A stretch of 6,315 nt of DNA. It comes from Saprospiraceae bacterium. Lineage in GTDB: Bacteria > Bacteroidota > Bacteroidia > Chitinophagales > Saprospiraceae. Each line of letters starts with the position of its first letter. Position 1 is the stretch's first letter. The stretch spans positions 1-6,315 of the forward strand of contig JAEUUM010000303.1 in NCBI GenBank assembly GCA_016787375.1. Direction: 5' to 3'. Below the pieces are notes generated by a model. It made no database searches. It saw only the letters and a list, made by a program, of their open reading frames with translations, and was not told where the DNA came from. Positions 1 through 5,856 of this stretch are shown here, one piece after another. The position numbers and the translations under genes are program-made.

Positions 1-402
1 ACTTCGCCGAAACACACCACTCCAAAAAACGAATGCCACCAAACCATAAACGACTCCACTGGCACCAATGTGATAGACCGGCCTGCCAAAGCACCATACG
101 CTCAAACCTGTGAGCACATAAATCATCAGAAAACTTTTCACAGCCACCCTTGGATAAAACATAACCATAATGGTAAGCATACCTATCATCGGAATGGTAT
201 TGGATAGCAAATGTTTAATATTCGCATGAATAAAAGGCGCAGTTAATATTCCGGGAATGCCGGAGGATGTTCTCGGGTTTATGCCGAAGTTGCCAAGGTC
301 AAGATCAAAAATAAGCGAAATAAAATGCACTGTCCACATCATGATGATGAAGCTTAAAGGCCAACGCATTCGCGCTTTAAAAGATTGAAGCGATTCACTC
401 AT
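1..402 (-). CDS. Rhomboid family intramembrane serine protease, N-terminal part (cut by window edge)
   Basis: The 134 visible residues, read from the ATG at 402, form the N-terminal and central part of a rhomboid protease, which cleaves transmembrane substrates within the inner membrane. The visible family marks are the HxxxN motif (H64, N68) of the second core helix and the GASG catalytic-serine motif (HIGASGVVYGL) with S115 as nucleophile. The stretch NPRTSSGIPGILTAPFIH just before HxxxN is the usual approach to the first loop in Bacteroidota rhomboids. Hydrophobic segments lie at about 15-34, 65-81, 90-104 and 116-130. The catalytic histidine belongs to a later helix and would lie beyond the left edge, so activity cannot be judged here. 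The start is supported by its 1-nt overlap with the pfkA stop codon; M12 is an in-frame alternative. There is no Shine-Dalgarno sequence. The substrate is unknown. Family assignment is secure from the two motifs. Confidence 0.92.
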   Translation of the reverse strand, partial: MSESLQSFKARMRWPLSFIIMMWTVHFISLIFDLDLGNFGINPRTSSGIPGILTAPFIHANIKHLLSNTIPMIGMLTIMVMFYPRVAVKSFLMIYVLTGLSVWCFGRPVYHIGASGVVYGLVAFVFWSGVFRRS

Positions 403-404
403 CA
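400..404 (-). other. TGATG stop/start overlap between pfkA and the rhomboid gene
   Basis: Read on the minus strand, the TGA stop of pfkA and the ATG of the rhomboid gene share one A (TGATG). This arrangement usually means that a ribosome terminating on the upstream gene can restart on the downstream one. No Shine-Dalgarno-like purine tract precedes this ATG within the end of pfkA, which makes re-initiation the simplest route of translation. The overlap is seen directly; coupling is inferred. Confidence 0.85.
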
Positions 405-1370
405 CGCAAGAATATTAACCATGTCAATCAACAAGGGATTAACAGTTATGTGGTGTTTTGTTGCCTTTTCAAAAGGTGTATAAGAAATGTTATTGTGTAT
501 TTGTCCGATCATGACTCCTGAAACTCCGTCCATTAGTGCTTTTACAGCCTCCATACCCAATCTACTTGCGAGTACTCTATCCATACAGGTTGGCCTTCCG
601 CCTCTTTGGATGTGTCCAAGTACAGTAATTTTGGTGTCATATACCGCATTCCGCTTTTTAACTTCTTCTGCAATCTTGAATGCTCCACCACTCTCATCTC
701 CTTCAGCTACGACAATGATGCTAGCTCTTTTTTTATCTGCGTAGTTTTTGTTCAATTGTTCAACCAACTTGTCAATATAGGTAGGTGATTCGGGAATCAG
801 TACTGCTTCAGCACCAGTTGCAATGCCGGATCGCAAAGCAATGAATCCACTATCACGACCCATAACCTCAACAAAAAACACTCTGTTGTGTGCATTGGCT
901 GTATCTTTTATATTGTCAATAGCTGACATGGCTGTATTTATGGCGGTATCATATCCAATTGTAAAATCAGTTCCGTACAAGTCGTTGTCAATGGTGCCGG
1001 GTACCCCTACGAAGGGAATGTTGTATTCGTGCATAAATACACTTGCACCGGAGAATGTTCCGTCACCTCCAATTGCTACAACTCCATCAATTCCGTGAGA
1101 TTTTAGCTGATCATAAGCTAATTTACGTCCTTCAGGAGTACGAAAAGCCTGACTTCTGGCCGTTTTCAAAATTGTGCCACCGTTTTGAATTATGTTACTC
1201 ACCGAGTGGCTATCCATTTCAACAAAATCGCCTTCAATCATACCTTCATAGCCCCTGATAATTCCCATGACTTCAATACCGCTTTTTATGCCGGTTCTTA
1301 CAACTGCTCTTATACATGCGTTCATGCCCGGTGCATCGCCTCCAGAAGAAAATACAGCAATTTTTTTCAT
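402..1370 (-). CDS. pfkA: ATP-dependent 6-phosphofructokinase
   Basis: This cytoplasmic enzyme phosphorylates fructose 6-phosphate to fructose 1,6-bisphosphate, the committed step of glycolysis. At 322 residues it has the usual length of bacterial PfkA and appears intact. Visible motifs in order are the nucleotide-binding GGDAPGMN (10-17), R72 in the effector/ATP region, GGDGT (101-105) for Mg-ATP, PGTIDND (124-130) with catalytic D128, MGRDSGF (170-176), E224 in the sugar-phosphate site, and GHIQRGG (252-258) with H253 and R256. The glycine after D103 (GGDG) and the PGTIDND form, rather than GGDD and PKTIDND, indicate ATP and not pyrophosphate as phosphoryl donor. The start is the ATG 15 nt after the stop of the upstream gene; no Shine-Dalgarno is present. 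Its stop overlaps the next start. Allosteric control by ADP or phosphoenolpyruvate is common in the family but not proven by this sequence. Confidence 0.97.
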   Translation of the reverse strand: MKKIAVFSSGGDAPGMNACIRAVVRTGIKSGIEVMGIIRGYEGMIEGDFVEMDSHSVSNIIQNGGTILKTARSQAFRTPEGRKLAYDQLKSHGIDGVVAIGGDGTFSGASVFMHEYNIPFVGVPGTIDNDLYGTDFTIGYDTAINTAMSAIDNIKDTANAHNRVFFVEVMGRDSGFIALRSGIATGAEAVLIPESPTYIDKLVEQLNKNYADKKRASIIVVAEGDESGGAFKIAEEVKKRNAVYDTKITVLGHIQRGGRPTCMDRVLASRLGMEAVKALMDGVSGVMIGQIHNNISYTPFEKATKHHITVNPLLIDMVNILA

Positions 1371-1385
1371 CTATTGATATTGATT

Positions 1386-2294
1386 TTAAGCAAATTTCCT
1401 TTTTACTAATTTTATAAACTCCTTGGCTTTTTTAAATTTTTCAGCACTTAACCAATCGTATTTGGGAGCAATCTCTTCAGTTATATACAATTTAGCTTCA
1501 TCAAACGTACTGCAAGCCTGAAGCCTGTTTATGGCCTTATCAAATGCGCCACTGTCTCCCCCAAAAAGTGCATTTACTGTAAAAATTTTCTCATTAAGCC
1601 CCATGGCCCTGCCTATATCGTCCACTTTAGATGCACTTAATTTTTCTGATAATTCCCTCGCATATTCTGAATCAAATAATTTATCAAATTTTAAATCAGA
1701 GAAAAACACAGGCAACTCGTCATCGTCATCATCTGTAACGCTCACACTTGGTTGAGGTTTCGATGGTTGGTTGAATTGTTCCTTGACTTTATCAACAAGG
1801 TCGTCAAAACTTGGTTTAGGATTTTTGACAACTTCTTCAACTACAGGTACAACCACCTCCACTACAGGTTCAATGGGTTCGTTTTTGATTGGATCCTCTT
1901 TTACAATGGTTTCAATCACTTGAGGCTCAGGTATTTTCAAAACATCAACATGGGTTGATACAACTTCAGTAGATTCGATTTCGAACGGTACCGGGTCGTG
2001 GGGAATATATTTCGGTTGAAAATCCGGTATATTTTCTGCTTCTGCGGTAATTGTAGGCGCTGATTCAACCGGAGGGTCTTGAGGCAGCGATACATCAGGA
2101 ACAGTGGTTTCTATTACCGTATTTGTTTTCTGAGTTGGCAGTTCCAAGGCGATGTCATACAATTTCCTGATGTTAGAAAGCAATATGTCTTTATCGATAT
2201 TAGAAATTGATTCCTGGTTATGAGTTCTTTCAACAAGTTGAAGAGATTTATTCAACAAATCAGATAATTGGGTCATATTCATAAGATTAAACAT
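1386..2294 (-). CDS. Uncharacterised Bacteroidota-type protein with acidic Pro/Val-rich linker
   Basis: I do not recognise a named function. The 302-residue product has three parts. Residues 1-52 look helical (LSDLLNKSL, then NIRKLYDIALEL). Residues 53-195 are a low-complexity linker rich in P, V, E and I, with an imperfect heptad PVVEVVV/PVVEEVV at 143-156 and a run of five aspartates at 188-192. Residues 196-302 form a compact, mostly helical C-terminal domain. Its features are NEKIFTVNALFGGD (234-247), then FDKAINRL, STFDEA, a YDW near 279-281, and a basic tail KLVKRKFA. From memory, this F-x-LF-GGD ... YxW ... R-x-F ending recurs in Bacteroidota hypothetical proteins with variable linkers. 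No signal peptide or membrane segment is seen, so it is probably cytoplasmic. The first ATG is used; M5 and M7 are alternatives. It is the first gene before pfkA, 15 nt away, so co-expression is likely. A structural or adaptor role is only a guess. Confidence 0.86.
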   Translation of the reverse strand: MFNLMNMTQLSDLLNKSLQLVERTHNQESISNIDKDILLSNIRKLYDIALELPTQKTNTVIETTVPDVSLPQDPPVESAPTITAEAENIPDFQPKYIPHDPVPFEIESTEVVSTHVDVLKIPEPQVIETIVKEDPIKNEPIEPVVEVVVPVVEEVVKNPKPSFDDLVDKVKEQFNQPSKPQPSVSVTDDDDDELPVFFSDLKFDKLFDSEYARELSEKLSASKVDDIGRAMGLNEKIFTVNALFGGDSGAFDKAINRLQACSTFDEAKLYITEEIAPKYDWLSAEKFKKAKEFIKLVKRKFA

Positions 2295-2300
2295 TTTAAT

Positions 2301-2400
2301 CGCTAAATTGAAATAAGGCTTAAATTTGGCAAAAATTGGTGTAGTTTTGGTAAAAGTGTTGAAAAAAACTTAATTTTTCTTTTGATATGTAACGCTAAAT
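2301..2400 (+). repeat. Direct repeat CGCTAAAT, two copies in the divergent spacer
   Basis: The octamer CGCTAAAT occurs at 2301-2308 and again at 2393-2400, once close to each divergent gene. The second copy lies partly inside the spacer and right arm of the inverted repeat at 2382-2405. A related AACGCT also repeats at 2391-2396 and 2404-2409. No function can be assigned. Confidence 0.3.
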
Positions 2401-2405
2401 ATCAA
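2382..2405. promoter_or_regulatory. Perfect 7-bp inverted repeat, possible operator upstream of tdk
   Basis: TTGATAT (2382-2388) and ATATCAA (2399-2405) are perfect inverted copies separated by 10 nt. The half-site centres are 17 bp apart, a spacing compatible with a dimeric helix-turn-helix regulator. The element ends 46 nt before the tdk ATG. In such AT-rich DNA a repeat of this size can arise by chance, so this is only a candidate site. Confidence 0.25.
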
Positions 2406-2451
2406 CGCTTTTGTCAGATTTGTGAATAATTAATATTTTAATAATCTTACG

Positions 2452-3087
2452 ATGTTTTTAGAACCTCATTTTAAAGGCCAAAGAAGCGGATGGATAGAAG
2501 TTATCTGTGGTTCTATGTTTTCAGGAAAAACTGAAGAATTAATCAGAAGGTTAAAGCGTGCAATGATAGCCAACCAAAAAGTTGAAATATTTAAACCCTC
2601 AGTGGATCAACGGTACGATAAATCAAATGTGGTCAGCCACGATATGAATAAAATTTTATCTGTTCCGGTAAACCACTCGTCAAAAATCATTGAACTATCA
2701 ACAGATTTTTCTGTCGTTGGCATTGATGAAGCGCAGTTCTTTGATTTAGGATTGGTAGATGTTTGTCAAGAGCTGGCCTTAAATGGTATAAGAGTAATTG
2801 TTGCCGGTTTAGATATGGATTATTTGGGTAAGCCATTTGGACCAATACCAAACCTACTGTCAGTTGCAGAATACATTACCAAGGTGCATGCAATTTGTTC
2901 ACATTGTGGTAATCTGGCTACGCATTCTTACCGTCTAGCTGCAAACGCCGAACAAGTCATGTTGGGGGCAAAAGATGAATACGAGCCTCGATGCAGAACA
3001 TGCTACCAAATGGGCAATATTCTGAATTTCAACCCAATAAAAAAAACGGAAAATAATGAAGGGCAGACAAGTGATTTGTTTTCATGA
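2452..3087 (+). CDS. tdk: Thymidine kinase
   Basis: This is a cytoplasmic type II (TK1-like) thymidine kinase, which phosphorylates thymidine to dTMP in the pyrimidine salvage pathway. The 211-residue length is normal for Bacteroidota forms. Visible marks are the P-loop GSMFSGKT (20-27), the Walker B/catalytic segment DEAQFF (92-97) with E93 the likely catalytic base, the GLDMDYLGKPFG segment (119-130), a structural zinc site made of C149/C152 and C181/C184, and Y177 in the thymidine-binding lasso. All key residues are present, so the enzyme should be active. The tail after residue 195 is polar and probably disordered. The start is the ATG before FLEPHF; it has no Shine-Dalgarno and is preceded by AT-rich DNA. 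It stands alone on the plus strand, divergent from the pfkA cluster and convergent with the polysaccharide cluster, so it is probably monocistronic. Confidence 0.96.
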   Translation: MFLEPHFKGQRSGWIEVICGSMFSGKTEELIRRLKRAMIANQKVEIFKPSVDQRYDKSNVVSHDMNKILSVPVNHSSKIIELSTDFSVVGIDEAQFFDLGLVDVCQELALNGIRVIVAGLDMDYLGKPFGPIPNLLSVAEYITKVHAICSHCGNLATHSYRLAANAEQVMLGAKDEYEPRCRTCYQMGNILNFNPIKKTENNEGQTSDLFS

Positions 3088-3231
3088 TATTCCTTTCAAA
3101 GGATACCTCACCTCAAACAGTAAATTGATAATTTTTCAGTCCAATTGCATTTTAAGCCCGGTCAGTTTAAACTCTTTAGTTTTGAACTCCAAGCTTTGAT
3201 ACATTATTGAATTTTAGAAATTGGGTAAAAG
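3088..3231. other. Convergent intergenic region, weak hairpins only
   Basis: This 144-nt spacer lies between the ends of two converging genes, where transcription from both sides should stop. I see no classical GC-rich hairpin followed by a T tract. Two weak structures are present: TCCTTT-C-AAAGGA (3091-3103), and an 8-bp stem of 3164-3171 with 3181-3188 (one G-T wobble, 9-nt loop) that contains the palindrome GTTTAAAC (3165-3172). Termination here is inferred from layout. Confidence 0.5.
3164..3188. terminator. Possible weak bidirectional hairpin between tdk and the polysaccharide cluster
   Basis: Bases 3164-3171 can pair with 3181-3188 to give an 8-bp stem with one G-T wobble and a 9-nt loop. 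The stem is AT-rich and is not followed by a convincing T tract on either strand, so it is a poor intrinsic terminator. Only its place between converging genes favours it. Confidence 0.2.
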
Positions 3232-4707
3232 TTATTCAACTTTACTGAGATCCTCTTCTACCTCTTGTGATTTTAAGTCCATATTGGTTATGATGACTAA
3301 AGAGAGGAAGAAAAATGGTCCGACTTTATCGGTTTCAATCATGTCGTTTATCAGTAAAAGCGACAGTATAACGACAAAACTCATCAACCCGGCCATTAAC
3401 ATAAGTTTTGATTCTCTGTCCTTGAGAGCGTGGTATACTTTTTCTGCCTTTGCAAGTGCATAAAATATCAGAAGCATAAAAATTGCAAAACCAATAATAC
3501 CTTGTTCCACTAAAGTCATCAGGTAATAACTATGTATTCCAGATTTTTCAGGATTACGGCTTACGTAGGTTCGGAAACTGGAAACAGTATAAGATTTATA
3601 GTTAAAGTAAAAATTTCCGGGACCGAAACCAAATATCGGCTCCTTTTTAAACATCTGGAACCCGGCAACCCAGCGATATACTCGTTCCATGGTTGAAATA
3701 TCCTCCAGTTTATATGTTGCTTCCAACAAATCTTCGTAAGATTTTTGTGTAGTTGTTTTATCATAATTTGGCGCTAGTCGAAGATACTTATTGTCTTTGC
3801 TGAGGTAAACAACTAGAGCAACGATTGATGCGAAAGCGAGCACCATGGCAGGTTTCATGAGTCGCCATTTTACGATATAATAGGCTCCGGCTGCAAAAAT
3901 AATTGCTACCACTGCAGCGCGCGTATAAGAAAGGTTTATAGCGACAAAAATAAAAAGCAAACCAAAAACCAGAAACAACCATTTGTTGCTCCACTTTCGA
4001 TACCAAAGTACACTGAAGAAAATATACGGAAATATCAATGCCAGTAAACAAGCATAATCAACGTGATTTCGGTAAAAAGGGTCGAAAATATAATTAACAT
4101 GTTTAAAATCAAAATTAAACGCAGCATGTCTTACTAATATAATACAAGTGGTCAAGAAAACCGGAAGGTAGACGCACCAAAACAAGGTTTTTAGATCCTT
4201 TAGCTTTTTAATCATCATTCCTGCCAAAAAGTAAAACGTCACGACATACCAAATTTTAGCTAGGAAAAACTTCACAGACACAAATAAATCATGTGAATGA
4301 AAACATGATACCCCGATCCAAAGTGTATGAAAAACCAATAACAAAGATAATGGATGCCTAAAAAAAGTGCTACTTATGTTTTTGACATTATAAATAACAT
4401 ATGCTATGTAGGCAAACATTAAATATATAACAAAGAATTCGACCGGAAAATCGGTTGCGAAACCATTACTGAAAGAAATTTCAGTAGAAAAAGCAATGGT
4501 GCTAAATAATAAAAAAAATACAAGCTTCAGGTCAACAATAGTAGCAAAGACTATCAAAAAAATAAACGGTATGACCAATACCCATATCTTATCTAAGGCA
4601 GCTGACAAGCCAACTGAAAATAGCAGAATAGCGCAAATTGCGAAAAATAATACCTTATTCTGTCTTGATTTTTGATCAGAAATTATTACCAATTCATCAT
4701 TTGCCAT
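3232..4707 (-). CDS. O-antigen ligase/polymerase family membrane protein (WaaL/Wzy-like)
   Basis: This 491-residue polytopic inner-membrane protein belongs to the O-antigen ligase/polymerase superfamily, which transfers or extends lipid-linked glycans on the periplasmic side. About 13-14 hydrophobic helices are visible, from about residue 18 to 475. A large extramembrane loop spans about 303-393. The family marks are SYTRAA (260-265) with R263, the loop sequence ERVYRWVAGF leading to GFGPGNF (360-366), and IHSYYLMTLVEQGIIGF (391-407) with H392. The usual HN pair is HS here. The C-terminal tail is short and acidic. It follows the chain-length regulator gene with an 11-nt overlap and is the last gene before convergent tdk. 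Context with a flippase and a Wzz-type protein fits a Wzy polymerase, but ligases share the same motifs, so polymerase versus ligase is open. The start ATG lies inside the upstream gene and has AAGGAA 7 nt before it. Confidence 0.87.
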   Translation of the reverse strand: MANDELVIISDQKSRQNKVLFFAICAILLFSVGLSAALDKIWVLVIPFIFLIVFATIVDLKLVFFLLFSTIAFSTEISFSNGFATDFPVEFFVIYLMFAYIAYVIYNVKNISSTFFRHPLSLLLVFHTLWIGVSCFHSHDLFVSVKFFLAKIWYVVTFYFLAGMMIKKLKDLKTLFWCVYLPVFLTTCIILVRHAAFNFDFKHVNYIFDPFYRNHVDYACLLALIFPYIFFSVLWYRKWSNKWLFLVFGLLFIFVAINLSYTRAAVVAIIFAAGAYYIVKWRLMKPAMVLAFASIVALVVYLSKDNKYLRLAPNYDKTTTQKSYEDLLEATYKLEDISTMERVYRWVAGFQMFKKEPIFGFGPGNFYFNYKSYTVSSFRTYVSRNPEKSGIHSYYLMTLVEQGIIGFAIFMLLIFYALAKAEKVYHALKDRESKLMLMAGLMSFVVILSLLLINDMIETDKVGPFFFLSLVIITNMDLKSQEVEEDLSKVE

Positions 4708-5821
4708 GAAGTTCTTCCTTCCAGTTTATATCAGAATAATTGTTGATGAGCAGCACACCAATTACAGAAACCAATAAAGCTGCAAAAATGGATGCCAAAA
4801 CAATCATGATCCTTTTTGGTCTCGATTTTACAATCGGTATTTGACCGTTTTCTATTAAAATAATAGATGGCACTGCAGACTCGTAAGCATTCCTGATCAT
4901 GTTATATCTATCCATATCGTAACTCAATCGGTTACGACTCTGGGTATGAAGCTGCTGCAACATTTCAACTTTCGATAAACCGTCGTTGAACTTTGTAAGG
5001 TTAAGACTTGTGGTACTTGAAGGTGAGGTTAATTCCCGCAATTCATCTTCTAGACCTTTTATTGACGCCTTCAAAATCATAATTGTGTCCTTGTTGGCGG
5101 TACCAAGTTGTTGATACATTTGTAATCGGCCCTTACTACCAACCAGGCTGGATTCCTTTTTCGAAATTAACACACCCAACATACCACTCTGTGACTCAAT
5201 GTTTAAAATACCGTATTTCTTCCGACTGTCAATTAAGTTTTGATCAAGGCCATTAATTTCCTTTTGCTTTTCGTCCATGGTTTTTTCAAAAGTAGAAAGT
5301 AGCCGCTTTTGACTATCCTTAATCAACGCAGTGGCAAAATCATTAATTTTTTCCCTGGCTGCATTTACCATTTTTGCTGCAAAGACCCGATCCTTATCTT
5401 CCACTGTTAACTCTATTGCATCGTACTTAGTTTTTCTTACCTTGTAAAGATCCTCTAAAACCTCCCTGACTTTGAAGCCTGATTTGATGTCTTTTGCATC
5501 GATTTCGTAATGATCAAGAAGTTTAAAAGTATCGACCAAATAGTCCTTGAGTTCATTTGATTCAGCAATGGTCAATAAACGGTCAATATCGCCATCTCCT
5601 CCATAATATTCCATTGCTTTACCTGTGAGTCCAAAGATCATTTCAGGTTTTGCAAGATCAGTACTGGCCGCATAAAAGGATGTAGTTGAACTATAGTAAT
5701 TTGGTAAAAGTAGTGAAACTCCGATGCTGAGGATAGTAGCTGCAACAACCAAATAGATGATGGGCTTACGCCATTTGAATATAGTGGCGATGATACCAAC
5801 AAGATTTTCGTTATTATTCAT
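4697..5821 (-). CDS. Wzz-type chain-length determinant / polysaccharide co-polymerase
   Basis: This 374-residue protein has the two-helix layout of polysaccharide co-polymerases, inner-membrane proteins that oligomerise and set the length of the sugar chain made by a Wzy-type polymerase. The first membrane helix is at about 20-40, preceded by a short basic IFKWRKP segment. A periplasmic domain follows, with the typical early part NYYSSTTSFYA (41-51) and a long, charged, helical and probably coiled-coil region at about 165-300. A proline-containing motif (P329, then SRPKR at 333-337) leads into the second helix at about 338-360, with a short cytoplasmic tail. There is no C-terminal tyrosine-kinase domain, so it is not a Wzc-like fusion. 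It starts 35 nt after the flippase stop and overlaps the next gene by 11 nt, consistent with one transcript. No Shine-Dalgarno is seen before its ATG. Sequence divergence in this family makes the name functional rather than strict. Confidence 0.86.
   Translation of the reverse strand: MNNNENLVGIIATIFKWRKPIIYLVVAATILSIGVSLLLPNYYSSTTSFYAASTDLAKPEMIFGLTGKAMEYYGGDGDIDRLLTIAESNELKDYLVDTFKLLDHYEIDAKDIKSGFKVREVLEDLYKVRKTKYDAIELTVEDKDRVFAAKMVNAAREKINDFATALIKDSQKRLLSTFEKTMDEKQKEINGLDQNLIDSRKKYGILNIESQSGMLGVLISKKESSLVGSKGRLQMYQQLGTANKDTIMILKASIKGLEDELRELTSPSSTTSLNLTKFNDGLSKVEMLQQLHTQSRNRLSYDMDRYNMIRNAYESAVPSIILIENGQIPIVKSRPKRIMIVLASIFAALLVSVIGVLLINNYSDINWKEELHGK
4715..4720 (-). promoter_or_regulatory. 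Shine-Dalgarno-like AAGGAA before the ligase/polymerase start
   Basis: On the minus strand AAGGAA lies 7 nt before the ATG at 4707, the only purine-rich ribosome-binding-like sequence among the starts in this window. It is part of the coding sequence for Lys-Glu near the end of the upstream gene, so it may be coincidence. It supports the chosen start at the 11-nt overlap. Confidence 0.35.
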
Positions 5822-5856
5822 GTATATGTTTTGATAAAAGTACTGTTCTATATTAC

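Larger units (their letters stand above)
2295..2451. promoter_or_regulatory. Divergent intergenic spacer, presumed promoters for both tdk and the pfkA cluster
   Basis: This 157-nt, very AT-rich spacer separates two divergently transcribed genes, so it must hold start signals for both directions. No pair of elements fits the Bacteroidota consensus (TTG at -33 and TAnnTTTG at -7) with proper spacing. The best single match is TAAATTTG at 2321-2328 on the plus strand, which has no TTG at the right distance. One-mismatch forms are CAGATTTG at 2415-2422 (plus) and AATTTTTG (minus, over 2330-2337). A promoter role follows from gene layout; exact sites are not resolved. Confidence 0.5.

Noticed and set aside
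487..1409. Several plus-strand open frames (60-91 codons) opposite pfkA
   Set aside because: They lie antisense to a fully conserved enzyme, show no domain or motif, and are explained as mirror frames of pfkA codons.
1531..1958. Plus-strand open frames opposite the uncharacterised 302-residue gene
   Set aside because: They are low-complexity products of the reverse complement of the linker and C-terminal domain, with no start signal or recognisable content.
2321..2328. TAAATTTG as a Bacteroidota -7 promoter element for tdk
   Set aside because: It matches TAnnTTTG, but the nearest upstream TTG (2308-2310) is only 10 nt away, too close for the -33 element, so I did not call a promoter there.
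3091..3103. TCCTTT-C-AAAGGA as the tdk terminator
   Set aside because: The single-base centre allows only a four-pair stem in RNA, and no T tract follows.
3561..4051. Short minus-strand open frames inside the ligase/polymerase gene
   Set aside because: They are out of frame within an intact 491-codon gene whose motifs and membrane helices run through the same interval.
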